64,000 nt of DNA from CAYFZO01 sp965226235 (GTDB lineage Bacteria > Pseudomonadota > Gammaproteobacteria > Poriferisulfidales > Oxydemutatoraceae): the NCBI GenBank assembly GCA_965226235.1, contig OZ245335.1:992001-1056000 (forward strand), read 5' to 3'. Positions 55,825 through 64,000 of this stretch are shown piece after piece. The position numbers and the translations under genes are program-made. The first letter of the stretch is position 1. Each line of letters begins with the position of its first letter. Below the pieces are notes generated by a model. It searched no databases. It was not told the origin of the DNA and worked only from the letters and a program-made list of their open reading frames with translations.

Positions 55825-55990
55825 TACGCATGCGTCGCCCTGAAACACGCAACACCGTCGGCGCAAATCCACGTGTAGGGGCGAGGCATGCCTCGCCCGA
55901 CAAAACCCATTCGGTCCACACAAAACATCCTGCCGGGAACGTCGTCGGCGCGAATGTACGCGCATGGGCGACGCATGCGTCGCCCCTACA
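55825..55990. repeat. Cluster of GGGCGA-type palindromic repeats
   Basis: Three related units occur in 166 bases: a partial reversed unit (TACGCATGCGTCGCCCTGAA, 55825), a perfect palindrome GGGCGAGGCATGCCTCGCCC (55879-55898) and GGGCGACGCATGCGTCGCCC (55966-55985), each bordered by GTAGGGG or CCCCTAC. The last is identical to 35044-35063. The first unit shares at least 27 bases of reversed flank with that site. Confidence 0.85.
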
Positions 55991-56234
55991 CGAGAACATT
56001 CAAGGATTGGGTTGACACAGGCTGACCATGTTGCCGCGCACCTGTTATCGGGCATAACCGCTTGATTACGCCTGTCCGGACCGGGCGTCCTCACTGATAC
56101 CCACAGCGCGGTCGTAACACTCATCTGCTGGATTATCCGCACCACCATAACAACCAACACCCATGCCGGGAACCCGACCGGTCGACACCCTCCCGGGTGC
56201 CGGCAAAGCCCCTCCCCGGTATGCCCTCCCGGGT

Positions 56235-56248
56235 TGTCCCATATGTGG
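56235..56248 (+). repeat. Solo IS481-like terminal sequence
   Basis: TGTCCCATATGTGG is identical to the end at 36788-36801 but has no transposase nearby. Preceding bases 55991-56234 are intergenic with short GC-rich inverted stretches and no gene I can support. Confidence 0.5.
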
Positions 56249-56338
56249 TGGCGCAGTACAACCATTTGATTTCACTCGACCAGCAGTAATAAAATCAGCA
56301 TTCGTTGACTTTAACTTCCCCAAGGAGACCGCGTTATC

Positions 56339-56431
56339 ATGAAGAAGGTTCCATTCGAGAATATGATTTCTCCACTGGTGTTTATCGGCATACTGGTGTT
56401 TCTGAGCTACCTGATCGCGCACGCTCGCTAA
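56339..56431 (+). CDS. Small single-span membrane peptide (hypothetical)
   Basis: A 30-residue ORF MKKVPFENMISP followed by a hydrophobic stretch (LVFIGILVFLSYLIAHAR). An AAGGAG site lies about 11 bases upstream and the codons suit the genome. Upstream bases are AT-rich (TAATAAAATC at 56287), plausible as a promoter. Not recognised; small respiratory-complex subunits look similar, but nothing supports a specific one. Confidence 0.45.
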   Translation: MKKVPFENMISPLVFIGILVFLSYLIAHAR

Positions 56432-56462
56432 AACGGACAGCAAGATTCGCAACCGCGCGTCG

Positions 56463-57149
56463 ATGTTCCCTCGTCGCACCGAACCCGAGTTGATGACCGG
56501 GACGGCGCAGGCGAGGGCCTACGCCTCGGCTGATTTCTCCAAACCCCATTCGGACATCGTCCGCCACTTTCAGCGGGCCTTCGATTCGTTGCCATCGCAA
56601 GCGACGGTGATCGACCTTGGGTGCGGCCCCGCGGACATCTCCATCCGCCTTGCGAGCCTGTACCCGGGCTTCAGCATCGATGCGGTCGATGGCTCGAAAG
56701 CCATGCTCGAGGAGGCCGCCCGCGCGTTGGCAACAGCCTGCCTCACCAACCGCGTGCGGCTGGTACGGGCAGTGTTGCCGGAACGATCTACGCTGTCTAC
56801 CCACGGCTATGACGTGATCGTCTCCAACAGCCTGTTGCACCACCTGCATGATCCGCAGGTTCTCTGGAACACGGTAACAGCCCTTGGCAAAGCGCAGGCG
56901 TGGGTGTTTGTCGCCGATCTGACACGCCCCGGCAGCGAACGGGAAGCTCGGGCACTGGTCAAAAAGCACGCCGCATGCGAACCGGAAATCCTGCAGCGCG
57001 ATTTCTATCGCTCGCTACTCGCGGCGTTTACTCCGCAGGAGTTGCACGCACAGATCAAGCAAGCCGGACTCGAGCTCAGGATCGAAACGCCCGATGACCA
57101 CCATGTGATTGTCTCGGGAAAAATCACCGGCAGACCCAACCAGGGTTGA
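56463..57149 (+). CDS. Class I SAM-dependent methyltransferase
   Basis: A 228-residue Rossmann methyltransferase: motif I VIDLGCGPADISIRLA, post-I acidic residue in DAVDGSKAM, and IVSNSLLHHLHDP as motif IV region. The substrate is unknown. It is convergent with the alkA-type gene, with an 18-base gap. A second in-frame ATG lies at 56493. Confidence 0.85.
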   Translation: MFPRRTEPELMTGTAQARAYASADFSKPHSDIVRHFQRAFDSLPSQATVIDLGCGPADISIRLASLYPGFSIDAVDGSKAMLEEAARALATACLTNRVRLVRAVLPERSTLSTHGYDVIVSNSLLHHLHDPQVLWNTVTALGKAQAWVFVADLTRPGSEREARALVKKHAACEPEILQRDFYRSLLAAFTPQELHAQIKQAGLELRIETPDDHHVIVSGKITGRPNQG

Positions 57150-57166
57150 CCCTGCCGCGATCGCGT

Positions 57167-57790
57167 TCAATAAAACACCGGATCAGGATCTATACAGCGC
57201 CACAGGTACCAGGTCGCCACTGTCCGCCACGGGGACCACGCTTCCCCAAGCGCGAGGATCTGTCGTCGATCCAGCTTGCCGCCGTTGCCGTAGTTTGCCT
57301 GGATCGCGTTGAGCAAGCCCACATCGCCGACGGGATATACGTCGGGGTGTTGCAGATAAAAAATGGCGAACATCTCGAACGTCCATTCACCGATACCTTT
57401 CAGCGCAAGCAGTTGGTTGCGAAGCTCGTCAAATCCATGCCGATCCCAATACTCCGCGGTTACCTTTTCATCGATAAAAAACCTGGCGATGCCCTTCAGA
57501 AAAACGACCTTGTTCTCCGACAAACCGCATTGACGCAACGTTGCGTGACGACGTCGCAGGAGATTGTCCGGGGTGATCCTGCCGATCCTTGTTTCGACCC
57601 TGGCGCGGATGCTGTCGGCGGCCTTCAGCGAGATCTGCTGACCGACAACAGCACGGTACAAGGTAACGAACGCATCGCCGCCACCCTTGAGGTGTTCGTG
57701 CGGAAACCGGCGCATGAGTCTCGCCATCACTGCGTCGCGTCCGGATAAAACCCGGCAGGCTTCCTGCCAGTATGCAGGGCGTTCGGTCAT
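57167..57790 (-). CDS. DNA-3-methyladenine glycosylase II (AlkA-type)
   Basis: A 207-residue HhH-GPD glycosylase removing alkylated purines. The helix-hairpin-helix is LKGIGEWTFEM and the catalytic Asp is in VYPVGDVGLL. There is no N-terminal AlkA domain, so it is the short form. The base substrate range is inferred from the family. Confidence 0.88.
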   Translation of the reverse strand: MTERPAYWQEACRVLSGRDAVMARLMRRFPHEHLKGGGDAFVTLYRAVVGQQISLKAADSIRARVETRIGRITPDNLLRRRHATLRQCGLSENKVVFLKGIARFFIDEKVTAEYWDRHGFDELRNQLLALKGIGEWTFEMFAIFYLQHPDVYPVGDVGLLNAIQANYGNGGKLDRRQILALGEAWSPWRTVATWYLWRCIDPDPVFY

Positions 57791-57852
57791 CGTCAGGCCC
57801 TTTCAAAAAAACTGGTTTTCAGCAATCATACCGCTTTTAACTCCTGCCGACG

Positions 57853-58689
57853 GTGAGCCTCGTGCGTATCCAATACACAAAAATGCATGGACTGGGCAAC
57901 GACTTCATGCTGATCGACGCTTCCACCCGGGGGTTCGTACCCGATGCCGCGCTGATACGCAAGTGGTCGGACCGGCGCACCGGGATCGGGTTCGACCAAC
58001 TGCTCGTCATCGGGCCTTGCGGCAACATCGCCGATTTCTCGTTTCGGGTATTCAACGCGGACGGTTCGGAAACGCAACAGTGCGGCAACGGCGCGCGCTG
58101 CATCGCGCGCTTCGCATGGACCAACAAGCTGACCGGTAGCCCGACGATGCGGGCGGTGGTGGGCGGGCGGGTGATGCAGATGGAGGTGCTTCCCGACGGA
58201 CGCGTTCGCGTCGATATGGGCGCGCCCTCGTTCGCGCCTGAAGATGTTCCTTTTCTATGCGACAGCCCTGCGGACAGCTACGAGATCGCGGTTGCCGGAC
58301 AAAGCATGCGGGTGGGCGTCGTATCGCTGGGCAATCCGCACGTGGTAGTGCGTGTGGACAATCTTGCCACCTGCCCGGTAGCACGGTTGGGGCGGTCATT
58401 GCAGTCCTTGCCCGAGTTTCCGCAAAGCGTCAACGCAGGGTTCATGCAGATCGAGCACCCCCGCCATTTGGAGTTGCGCGTTTTTGAGCGTGGCGCGGGT
58501 GAAACCATGGCCTGTGGCAGCGGCGCCTGCGCGGCCTTTGCCATAGCGCACCTGTGGGGGTTGGTTGGCGAAACGGCGCAGGTGAAGCAGCGCGGTGGAA
58601 TGCTCGACATCAAATGGGAACAGGCAGGGACGAGACTTACGATGACCGGCCCCGCGGAACACGTTTACAATGGGGAGATAGAATACTGA
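57853..58689 (+). CDS. dapF: Diaminopimelate epimerase
   Basis: A 278-residue cofactor-independent epimerase giving meso-DAP for lysine and peptidoglycan. KMHGLGNDFMLID, the first catalytic Cys in QQCGNGARC and the second in MACGSGACA are intact. The start is GTG; GTG at 57862 (RIQYTKMHG) would match family N-termini better. The stop overlaps the xerC start (TGATG). The DUF484 gene often found between dapF and xerC is absent. Confidence 0.95.
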   Translation: MSLVRIQYTKMHGLGNDFMLIDASTRGFVPDAALIRKWSDRRTGIGFDQLLVIGPCGNIADFSFRVFNADGSETQQCGNGARCIARFAWTNKLTGSPTMRAVVGGRVMQMEVLPDGRVRVDMGAPSFAPEDVPFLCDSPADSYEIAVAGQSMRVGVVSLGNPHVVVRVDNLATCPVARLGRSLQSLPEFPQSVNAGFMQIEHPRHLELRVFERGAGETMACGSGACAAFAIAHLWGLVGETAQVKQRGGMLDIKWEQAGTRLTMTGPAEHVYNGEIEY

Positions 58690-59600
58690 TGAAGCAATCG
58701 CCCACTATGTCCCTGTCGCAAGCAATTACCGCGTTTCTCGAAACGCTCGCCTATGAAAAAAACTACTCGGCGCATACCATACGAAGCTATCGCCGTGACC
58801 TGGCCAGATTCGCGGCGTACCTGAAAGACAACGCGCTGAATTGGCAGAAAATCGAAGCGAAAAACATCAGGAACTACGTCTCCGCCCGCTTCGTCGAAGC
58901 AAAGGTGAAGGGACGAACCCTGCAGCGAGAACTATCCAGCCTGCGTGGATTTTACCGGCACTGCCTGACCTGCGGCCACACCAGCGAAAACCCCGCAGAA
59001 AACGTTCGCCCACCTCGTAGCGACAAAAAGCTGCCGGCGGTGTTGAGCATCGAGCAGGTTGCCTCTTTATTTCGGATACGCAGCGACGACCCGCTGGTCA
59101 TCAGGGACATCGCCATGCTCGAGCTGACGTACTCATGCGGATTGCGCCTGTCCGAACTGCTGCAGGTAGCACTGACCGACATAAACCTCGACGCGGGCAC
59201 GGTACGAGTCACCGGCAAAGGCTCGAAACAACGTCAGTTACCGGTCGGCAGGTGCGCTTGCCGGGCGATTCGCACATGGCTGAAACTGCGCCCGACCCTC
59301 GCGCACGACGACGAGACGACCCTGTTCGTCAGCACCCGTGGCCGACGTTTGTCCTCTCGGGCAGCACAAAAGCGCATCGCGGAACACGCGCGAAAGTGCG
59401 GGTTGGTGCCACGCTTGCATCCTCACATGCTGCGCCATTCATTTGCCAGCCACCTGCTGGAGTCGTCCGGCGATCTGCGCGCCGTCCAGGAGCTTCTGGG
59501 GCACGCCAGCATCAACTCGACCCAGATATACACGCACCTGGACTTCCAGCATTTGGCCGAGGTTTATGACAAGGCACACCCGCGCGCACGTCAGCGCTGA
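58689..59600 (+). CDS. xerC: Site-specific tyrosine recombinase XerC
   Basis: A 303-residue recombinase resolving chromosome dimers with XerD at dif. The catalytic set is R153 (CGLRLSELL), K177 (TGKGSK), H246 and R249 (HPHMLRHSF), H272 (LGHAS) and nucleophile Y281 (QIYTH). I chose the ATG at 58689 over the much longer frame inside dapF. dapF context favours XerC over XerD. Confidence 0.93.
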   Translation: MKQSPTMSLSQAITAFLETLAYEKNYSAHTIRSYRRDLARFAAYLKDNALNWQKIEAKNIRNYVSARFVEAKVKGRTLQRELSSLRGFYRHCLTCGHTSENPAENVRPPRSDKKLPAVLSIEQVASLFRIRSDDPLVIRDIAMLELTYSCGLRLSELLQVALTDINLDAGTVRVTGKGSKQRQLPVGRCACRAIRTWLKLRPTLAHDDETTLFVSTRGRRLSSRAAQKRIAEHARKCGLVPRLHPHMLRHSFASHLLESSGDLRAVQELLGHASINSTQIYTHLDFQHLAEVYDKAHPRARQR

Positions 59601-59648
59601 GTCTGCACCGGATCAACCGGCGTAAAAATACCCACTGGAAAAGCAACC

Positions 59649-60182
59649 ATGAACCGGATTCACGGCACGACCATCGTCTCGGTACGGCGTGAAGGTCGGG
59701 TTGCCCTCGGGGGCGACGGACAGGTCACTTTGCAGGACACGGTCATGAAATCCAACGCCCGCAAAGTCAGGCGGCTGTACAAAGATAAAGTGCTGGCGGG
59801 CTTTGCCGGGGGAACCGCCGACGCGTTTACCTTGTTTGAGCGCTTTGAGCGCAAGCTCGATGAGTATAATGGGCAGTTGATGCGCGCGGCGGTAGAGCTT
59901 GCCAAGGACTGGCGTAGCGACCGCAGTCTGCGACGCCTGGAAGCACTGCTGCTGGCGGTTGACAAAAACACTTCCCTGGTCATTTCCGGTAACGGCGACG
60001 TCATCGAACCCGAAGAAGGGCTCATTGCCATCGGCTCCGGGGGAGGCTACGCGCAGGCGGCGGCGCGTGCCTTGCTCGACAACACCGACCTGGGCGCGCA
60101 CGAGATCGTCTCGCGCTCACTGGCTATCGCGGCGGATATTTGCATCTACACGAATGCTACCTTGACGATAGAAGAGTTGTAA
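59649..60182 (+). CDS. hslV: ATP-dependent protease subunit HslV
   Basis: A 177-residue proteasome-like peptidase. The catalytic Thr (T7) follows a six-residue propeptide (MNRIHG) and starts TTIVSVRR; GGDGQVTLQDTVMK and FAGGTADAFTLFERFE are conserved. It assembles with HslU into the stress protease. 42 bases separate the two genes. Confidence 0.96.
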   Translation: MNRIHGTTIVSVRREGRVALGGDGQVTLQDTVMKSNARKVRRLYKDKVLAGFAGGTADAFTLFERFERKLDEYNGQLMRAAVELAKDWRSDRSLRRLEALLLAVDKNTSLVISGNGDVIEPEEGLIAIGSGGGYAQAAARALLDNTDLGAHEIVSRSLAIAADICIYTNATLTIEEL

Positions 60183-60224
60183 CGCCGCCATGCGGCATGT
60201 TGATTTGAATAAAGAGGCGCACAA

Positions 60225-61523
60225 GTGTCGACAATGACGCCCCGGGAAATTGTTCGCGAACTGGATAAGTACATCGTGGGCCAGGAGAAAGCCAAGCGCG
60301 CGGTTGCGCTGGCTTTGCGCAACCGCTGGAGACGAATGCAGCTCACCGAAACCCTGCGCAACGAGGTGATGCCAAAGAATATCCTGATGATCGGACCGAC
60401 CGGGGTTGGCAAAACCGAAATCGCAAGAAGACTCGCGCGACTGGCCGACGCGCCATTTATCAAGGTCGAAGCGACGAAGTTCACCGAAATCGGCTACGTT
60501 GGACGTGACGTAGAGTCGATCATTCGCGACCTTGCCGACGTCGCATTCAAGACGACGCGCGATAAGGGACTGAAACGCCACCAACGCCAGGCGCAGGAGC
60601 TTGCCGAAGACATCGTGCTCAAGGCACTGGCAGCAACCACCGGTACGCCTGCCACCCTGCAGGAAACGCGCGCCAAACTGCGCCAGGGCGAACTCGACGC
60701 GCGCGAGGTCGAGATCGACATATCACCGATGCCCACCGGGGTCGAAGTAATGACGCCGGTGGGCATGGAAGCCATCGCCAGCCAGTTGGAAAGCGTCTTC
60801 AGCAACATGAGAAGCCAGCACCGCCAGCGGCGCAAAATGACGGTCCAGCAGGCACTGAAAGCGCTAACGGAAGAGAAATCCCAGGAGATGATAGACGAAA
60901 AGGAGATCAAGGCTCTGTCGCTACAGAAAATCGAGGAAGGTGGTATTGTTTTCATCGACGAAATCGACAAGGTGACCAAGCGGGGAGAGACTTCAGGCAG
61001 CGAGGTGTCCCGAGAGGGCGTGCAGCGAGATTTGCTGCCGCTGGTAGAAGGCAGCACGGTCACAACAAAGTACGGAATGGTAAAAACCGACCATATCCTG
61101 TTCATCGCTTCGGGCGCCTTTCACGTATCAAAGCCGTCCGACCTGGTGCCGGAGTTGCAGGGGCGTTTTCCGATCCGGGTCGAACTGACCGACCTGGGCA
61201 CCGAAGAATTTGTCCGCATACTGACCGAGCCCGATGTATCCTTGGTTCGACAGTACATCGAACTGCTCGGGGCGGAAGGTGTCGCTATGAGCTTTTCCGA
61301 AGACGCCATCCGCCGCATCGCCGAGATCGCGAACAAGGTGAATGAAAACACGGAAAACATCGGCGCGCGGAGACTGCATACGGTCATGGAGTGCCTGCTG
61401 GACGATATTTCCTTCACTGCGCCCGATCGTTCCGGCGAACACCTGGTCATCGATGCCGCCTACGTCGAGGAACACCTGGCAGCACTGGCGGAGGACGAAG
61501 ACCTCAGCCGGTACATACTGTAA
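60225..61523 (+). CDS. hslU: HslU ATPase subunit of the HslUV protease
   Basis: A 432-residue AAA+ unfoldase, starting GTG: TPREIVRELDKYIVGQ, Walker A GPTGVGKTE (57-65), the pore GYVGRDVESI, an I domain (about 100-230), Walker B IVFIDEIDKV and the C-terminal EDLSRYIL that docks into HslV. Confidence 0.96.
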   Translation: MSTMTPREIVRELDKYIVGQEKAKRAVALALRNRWRRMQLTETLRNEVMPKNILMIGPTGVGKTEIARRLARLADAPFIKVEATKFTEIGYVGRDVESIIRDLADVAFKTTRDKGLKRHQRQAQELAEDIVLKALAATTGTPATLQETRAKLRQGELDAREVEIDISPMPTGVEVMTPVGMEAIASQLESVFSNMRSQHRQRRKMTVQQALKALTEEKSQEMIDEKEIKALSLQKIEEGGIVFIDEIDKVTKRGETSGSEVSREGVQRDLLPLVEGSTVTTKYGMVKTDHILFIASGAFHVSKPSDLVPELQGRFPIRVELTDLGTEEFVRILTEPDVSLVRQYIELLGAEGVAMSFSEDAIRRIAEIANKVNENTENIGARRLHTVMECLLDDISFTAPDRSGEHLVIDAAYVEEHLAALAEDEDLSRYIL

Positions 61524-61549
61524 GCCGGTCAATACAGGAATCGAAACCG

Positions 61550-61921
61550 ATGACAAAGATCCGTCCGCTGCAGATACAGCTTCACAAACAATCGCGCCTG
61601 CTCGAGATCGCCTTTGAAAACGGTGACTGCTTCAAGCTCGATTGCGAGTATCTGCGGGTGTATTCACCTTCGGCGGAAGTGATGGGTCACGGTCCCGGCC
61701 AAGGCGTGTTGCAGGTCGGCAAGGAAGACGTCAACATCGTTTCGATCGAGCAAGTCGGCAACTATGCCATCAAACCGATTTACGACGATGGCCACAGCAC
61801 CGGCATCTATACGTGGGATTATCTGTACGAGTTGGGAACCAACCACGAGAAATACTGGCAGCATTACCTGGAACGTCTTGAGGAAGCAAACCACGAACGT
61901 AAACCCAACCGGATAAGTTGA
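61550..61921 (+). CDS. DUF971 domain protein
   Basis: A 123-residue protein (IQLHKQSRLLEIAFENG, LRVYSPSAEV, YAIKPIYDDGHSTGIYTWDYL) of the DUF971 family, structurally related to gamma-butyrobetaine hydroxylase N-domains and possibly involved in iron-sulfur or ubiquinone metabolism. It is conserved between hslU and ubiE in this clade. Function not established. Confidence 0.9.
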   Translation: MTKIRPLQIQLHKQSRLLEIAFENGDCFKLDCEYLRVYSPSAEVMGHGPGQGVLQVGKEDVNIVSIEQVGNYAIKPIYDDGHSTGIYTWDYLYELGTNHEKYWQHYLERLEEANHERKPNRIS

Positions 61922-62673
61922 AAGCCGCGGTGGCGGAAAACAAGACTCATTTTGGTTATCGCGAGGTTGGCCAAACCGAAAAAGCCACCTTGGTCGACCA
62001 CGTCTTCAGTTCGGTGGCGTCACGCTACGACCTGATGAACGACGCGATGTCTTTGGGAATTCATCGCGTGTGGAAGCGATACGCCGCGTGGCTCTGCGCG
62101 GTGAGACCGCAGCACCGGATACTTGATCTGGCTGGAGGAACCGGCGACATGACGCTGCGCCTGCACCGACGCCTGGACGAACGCGGCGAAATCGTCGTCG
62201 CCGACATCAACGCCGAGATGCTGGAGATGGCACGTACGCGCCTGCTCGACCGTGGCTTGAGCAGGCAGATTTCGTTCGTGCGCTGCGATGCCGAATCGCT
62301 GCCGTTTGCAACCGGAACTTTCGACCGGGTAGTCATCGCGTTCGGACTGCGCAACATGGTGAACAAGCAACACGCGCTACAGTCGCTTCACCGAGCGCTG
62401 AAGCCCGGCGGGCGGCTGATCATTCTGGAGTTCTCCCGGCCCAGGCGGTGGGTGCGGCCATTGTACGACGCCTGGTCTTTTGGAGTGATACCCCGCCTCG
62501 GAAAAAAGATCGCTGGAGACGAAGCAAGCTACCGCTATCTGGTGGAGTCGATCCGCATGCATCCGGAACAGGAAGCACTGCTTGCAATGATGAACCAGTG
62601 CGGGTTCAGCAAGTGCCGGTATTACAACCTCAGCCAGGGAATCGTCGCCTTGCACCGCGGCTGCAAATTGTGA
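61918..62673 (+). CDS. ubiE: Ubiquinone/menaquinone C-methyltransferase UbiE
   Basis: A 251-residue SAM methyltransferase of quinone synthesis: TLVDHVFSSVASRYDLMND, motif I ILDLAGGTGDM, YRYLVESIRMHPEQ. The start is TTG overlapping the upstream stop, or GTG at 61930. ubiJ overlaps it by four bases. Confidence 0.94.
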   Translation: MKAAVAENKTHFGYREVGQTEKATLVDHVFSSVASRYDLMNDAMSLGIHRVWKRYAAWLCAVRPQHRILDLAGGTGDMTLRLHRRLDERGEIVVADINAEMLEMARTRLLDRGLSRQISFVRCDAESLPFATGTFDRVVIAFGLRNMVNKQHALQSLHRALKPGGRLIILEFSRPRRWVRPLYDAWSFGVIPRLGKKIAGDEASYRYLVESIRMHPEQEALLAMMNQCGFSKCRYYNLSQGIVALHRGCKL

Positions 62674-63287
62674 GGCAGCGACCGGTGAAAGTCCTCCATG
62701 AATCATTGGCGGCGGGTATTGAAAACGCCATCAACGCATGGCTCGGCACTGACCCGCGCGCGGTATCGCGCTTGTCTGAAATCGAAAACCTGGTCATCGG
62801 TCTTGAAATAACGACTTTCCCTATCCGGTTGTTTTTCCTGCCGACCGCGGGACGCATCCGGGTGTTGACCGCAACCGATCAAACGGTGCACACGCACATT
62901 CGCGGCCGGCTGCTCGACCTGGTCAGGCTCGCCGGAGGCAGGCAACGACCGGGCAATTCAGCGCAGTTGACGATAACGGGAGATGTCTCGGCAGGACATG
63001 CGTTTCAGCATTTGCTCAAGGCTGGAGACTTCGACTGGGAAGAACTACTGGCACAACGCATGGGAGATGTAGCCGCGCACGAGCTGGCAAAAGCAATCCG
63101 CGCGACCCGCCACTGGGTCAAGCGCTCTTCCAGCCTGTTCAATGAAGCGATGGGCGAATACCTGACCGAAGAAACGGAGCTTGTCGCCGGGCACCACCAA
63201 GTGAACAGCTTCATCCGCGAAGTAGACAAGCTGCGCGATAAAGTCGAGACGCTGGAAGTCCGCCTCGAAAAACCGCAACGGGGATAA
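62670..63287 (+). CDS. ubiJ: Ubiquinone biosynthesis accessory factor UbiJ
   Basis: About 205 residues with an N-terminal SCP2-like lipid-binding domain (about 15-110) and a C-terminal helical region ending in a coiled coil (FIREVDKLRDKVETLEVRL). UbiJ scaffolds the soluble Ubi complex. The GTG at 62670 overlaps the ubiE stop (GTGA); the longer frame begins inside ubiE and is not used. Confidence 0.88.
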   Translation: MRQRPVKVLHESLAAGIENAINAWLGTDPRAVSRLSEIENLVIGLEITTFPIRLFFLPTAGRIRVLTATDQTVHTHIRGRLLDLVRLAGGRQRPGNSAQLTITGDVSAGHAFQHLLKAGDFDWEELLAQRMGDVAAHELAKAIRATRHWVKRSSSLFNEAMGEYLTEETELVAGHHQVNSFIREVDKLRDKVETLEVRLEKPQRG

Positions 63288-63291
63288 ACCC

Positions 63292-64000
63292 ATGACAACG
63301 CCTGCGCAAACCATGCGCTTCTTCAAGGTGAACCTGGTGCTGGTTCGACATGGGCTGGATGAAATACTGCTACTGATTCCTTTCCTGAAGCCGCTCCGAT
63401 TCCTGTTTCACCTGCTGCCGTGGAACTGGTTCAGACGTAACCGCCCATCGCTGGCGGTGCGTATCCGACTCGCGCTGGAAGACCTGGGACCTGTTTTCGT
63501 CAAGTTCGGTCAGACGCTTTCGACCAGACCGGATCTGCTACCGCCCGACATCGCCGAGGAGCTGGCAAAACTCCAGGATAAAGTGCCACCGTTCAGCGGT
63601 AATCAAGCCAGGCAGATCGTCGTCGAGGCGCTGGAAAGCCCCATCGACGAGATCTTCGCGCACTTTGACGAGACGCCGCTGGCGTCTGCGTCGATCGCAC
63701 AGGTACACCCGGCGACACTGAAGAGCGGCGAAGACGTGGCAGTGAAAGTGTTGCGGCCCAACGTGGAAAAACAAGTGCAACGCGATATCGGCCTGCTCTA
63801 TCTCATCGCCCGCACGGGTGAAAAGTGGTGGTCCGAGGGAAAGCGCCTGCGGCTCGTCGATGTCGTCGCGCAATACGAAAAGATCGTCACCGACGAGATG
63901 GACCTGATGCGCGAAGCTGCAAACGCGAGCCAGTTGCGGCGAAATTTCAAGGATTCGGACCTGCTGTACGTACCCGAAATACACTGGCCGTATTGCCGCA
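63292..64000 (+). CDS. ubiB: Ubiquinone biosynthesis kinase-like protein UbiB (3' truncated by window end)
   Basis: The first 236 residues are present. The KxGQ motif (FVKFGQTLSTRPDLLP), ASIAQVHPA and the ATP-site lysine in VAVKVLRP mark the UbiB/ADCK atypical kinase family, needed for ubiquinone synthesis. The catalytic loop and C-terminal membrane helices lie beyond 64000. It is four bases after ubiJ. Confidence 0.95.
   Translation, partial: MTTPAQTMRFFKVNLVLVRHGLDEILLLIPFLKPLRFLFHLLPWNWFRRNRPSLAVRIRLALEDLGPVFVKFGQTLSTRPDLLPPDIAEELAKLQDKVPPFSGNQARQIVVEALESPIDEIFAHFDETPLASASIAQVHPATLKSGEDVAVKVLRPNVEKQVQRDIGLLYLIARTGEKWWSEGKRLRLVDVVAQYEKIVTDEMDLMREAANASQLRRNFKDSDLLYVPEIHWPYCR

Noticed and set aside
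55825..55990. Repeated GGGCGA units could suggest a small CRISPR array
   Set aside because: Spacing is irregular, the units are palindromic and inverted relative to one another, one unit variant differs, and there are no cas genes.
58554..58688. Upstream extension of xerC
   Set aside because: It lies inside dapF and adds residues absent from XerC; the ATG at 58689 overlaps the dapF stop.

Overview
The window is a chromosomal segment of a gammaproteobacterium. The evidence is conserved gene neighbourhoods (hslV-hslU-DUF971-ubiE-ubiJ-ubiB, dapF-xerC, amgK-murU, gshB-ruvX-pyrR) and the codon and base style of the core genes. A serine-cycle block at the left edge (folD, sga, mcl, mtkA, mtkB, hpr) points to C1 assimilation, as in methylotrophs and methanotrophs. 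I cannot name a genus. No rRNA, tRNA or CRISPR array was seen.

Layout. 1-5800: serine-cycle genes on the + strand; mtkA carries a one-base frameshift near 3154. 6050-9020: an acyl-CoA synthetase (-) and amgK (+). 9102-13300: a restriction-modification island (GHKL ATPase-nuclease, a type II MTase C-terminal fragment, a C5-cytosine methylase, a small ribbon-helix-helix protein), flanked by a 482-bp near-perfect direct repeat of the amgK end and murU start. 13701-21450: murU, then a cell-wall block on the minus strand (dat, dacA, mltB, rodA, mrdA) with ppa and grxD. 21600-24520: a membrane protein, argD and argF. 24600-30980: phosphate module (phoU, pstCAB, phoR, phoB) with a Pho box and no pstS. 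31016-34980: ergothioneine genes egtD/egtC/egtB, then nadC.

35000-39700 is an accessory patch: an IS3-family element, itself interrupted by a 343-bp insert; a broken IS481-like element; two related sulfotransferase genes; and a truncated duplicate of batD. 39750-46774 is a MoxR/DUF58/DUF4381/BatA/BatB-C/BatD operon. It lies immediately downstream of, and probably co-transcribed with, a central-carbon operon tkt-gap-pgk-pyk-fba (46786-53669). 53842-55795: gshB, ruvX, pyrR. 55800-56340: intergenic palindromic repeats and an IS end-like remnant. 56340-64000: a 30-residue membrane peptide ORF, a SAM methyltransferase, an AlkA-type glycosylase, dapF, xerC, hslV, hslU, DUF971, ubiE, ubiJ and the start of ubiB.

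The most noteworthy structures are the R-M island with its long target duplication and the duplicated sulfotransferase/batD segment bounded by IS481 ends. Starts were re-chosen wherever the longest reading frame ran upstream of the homologous N-terminus; this is stated in each entry.
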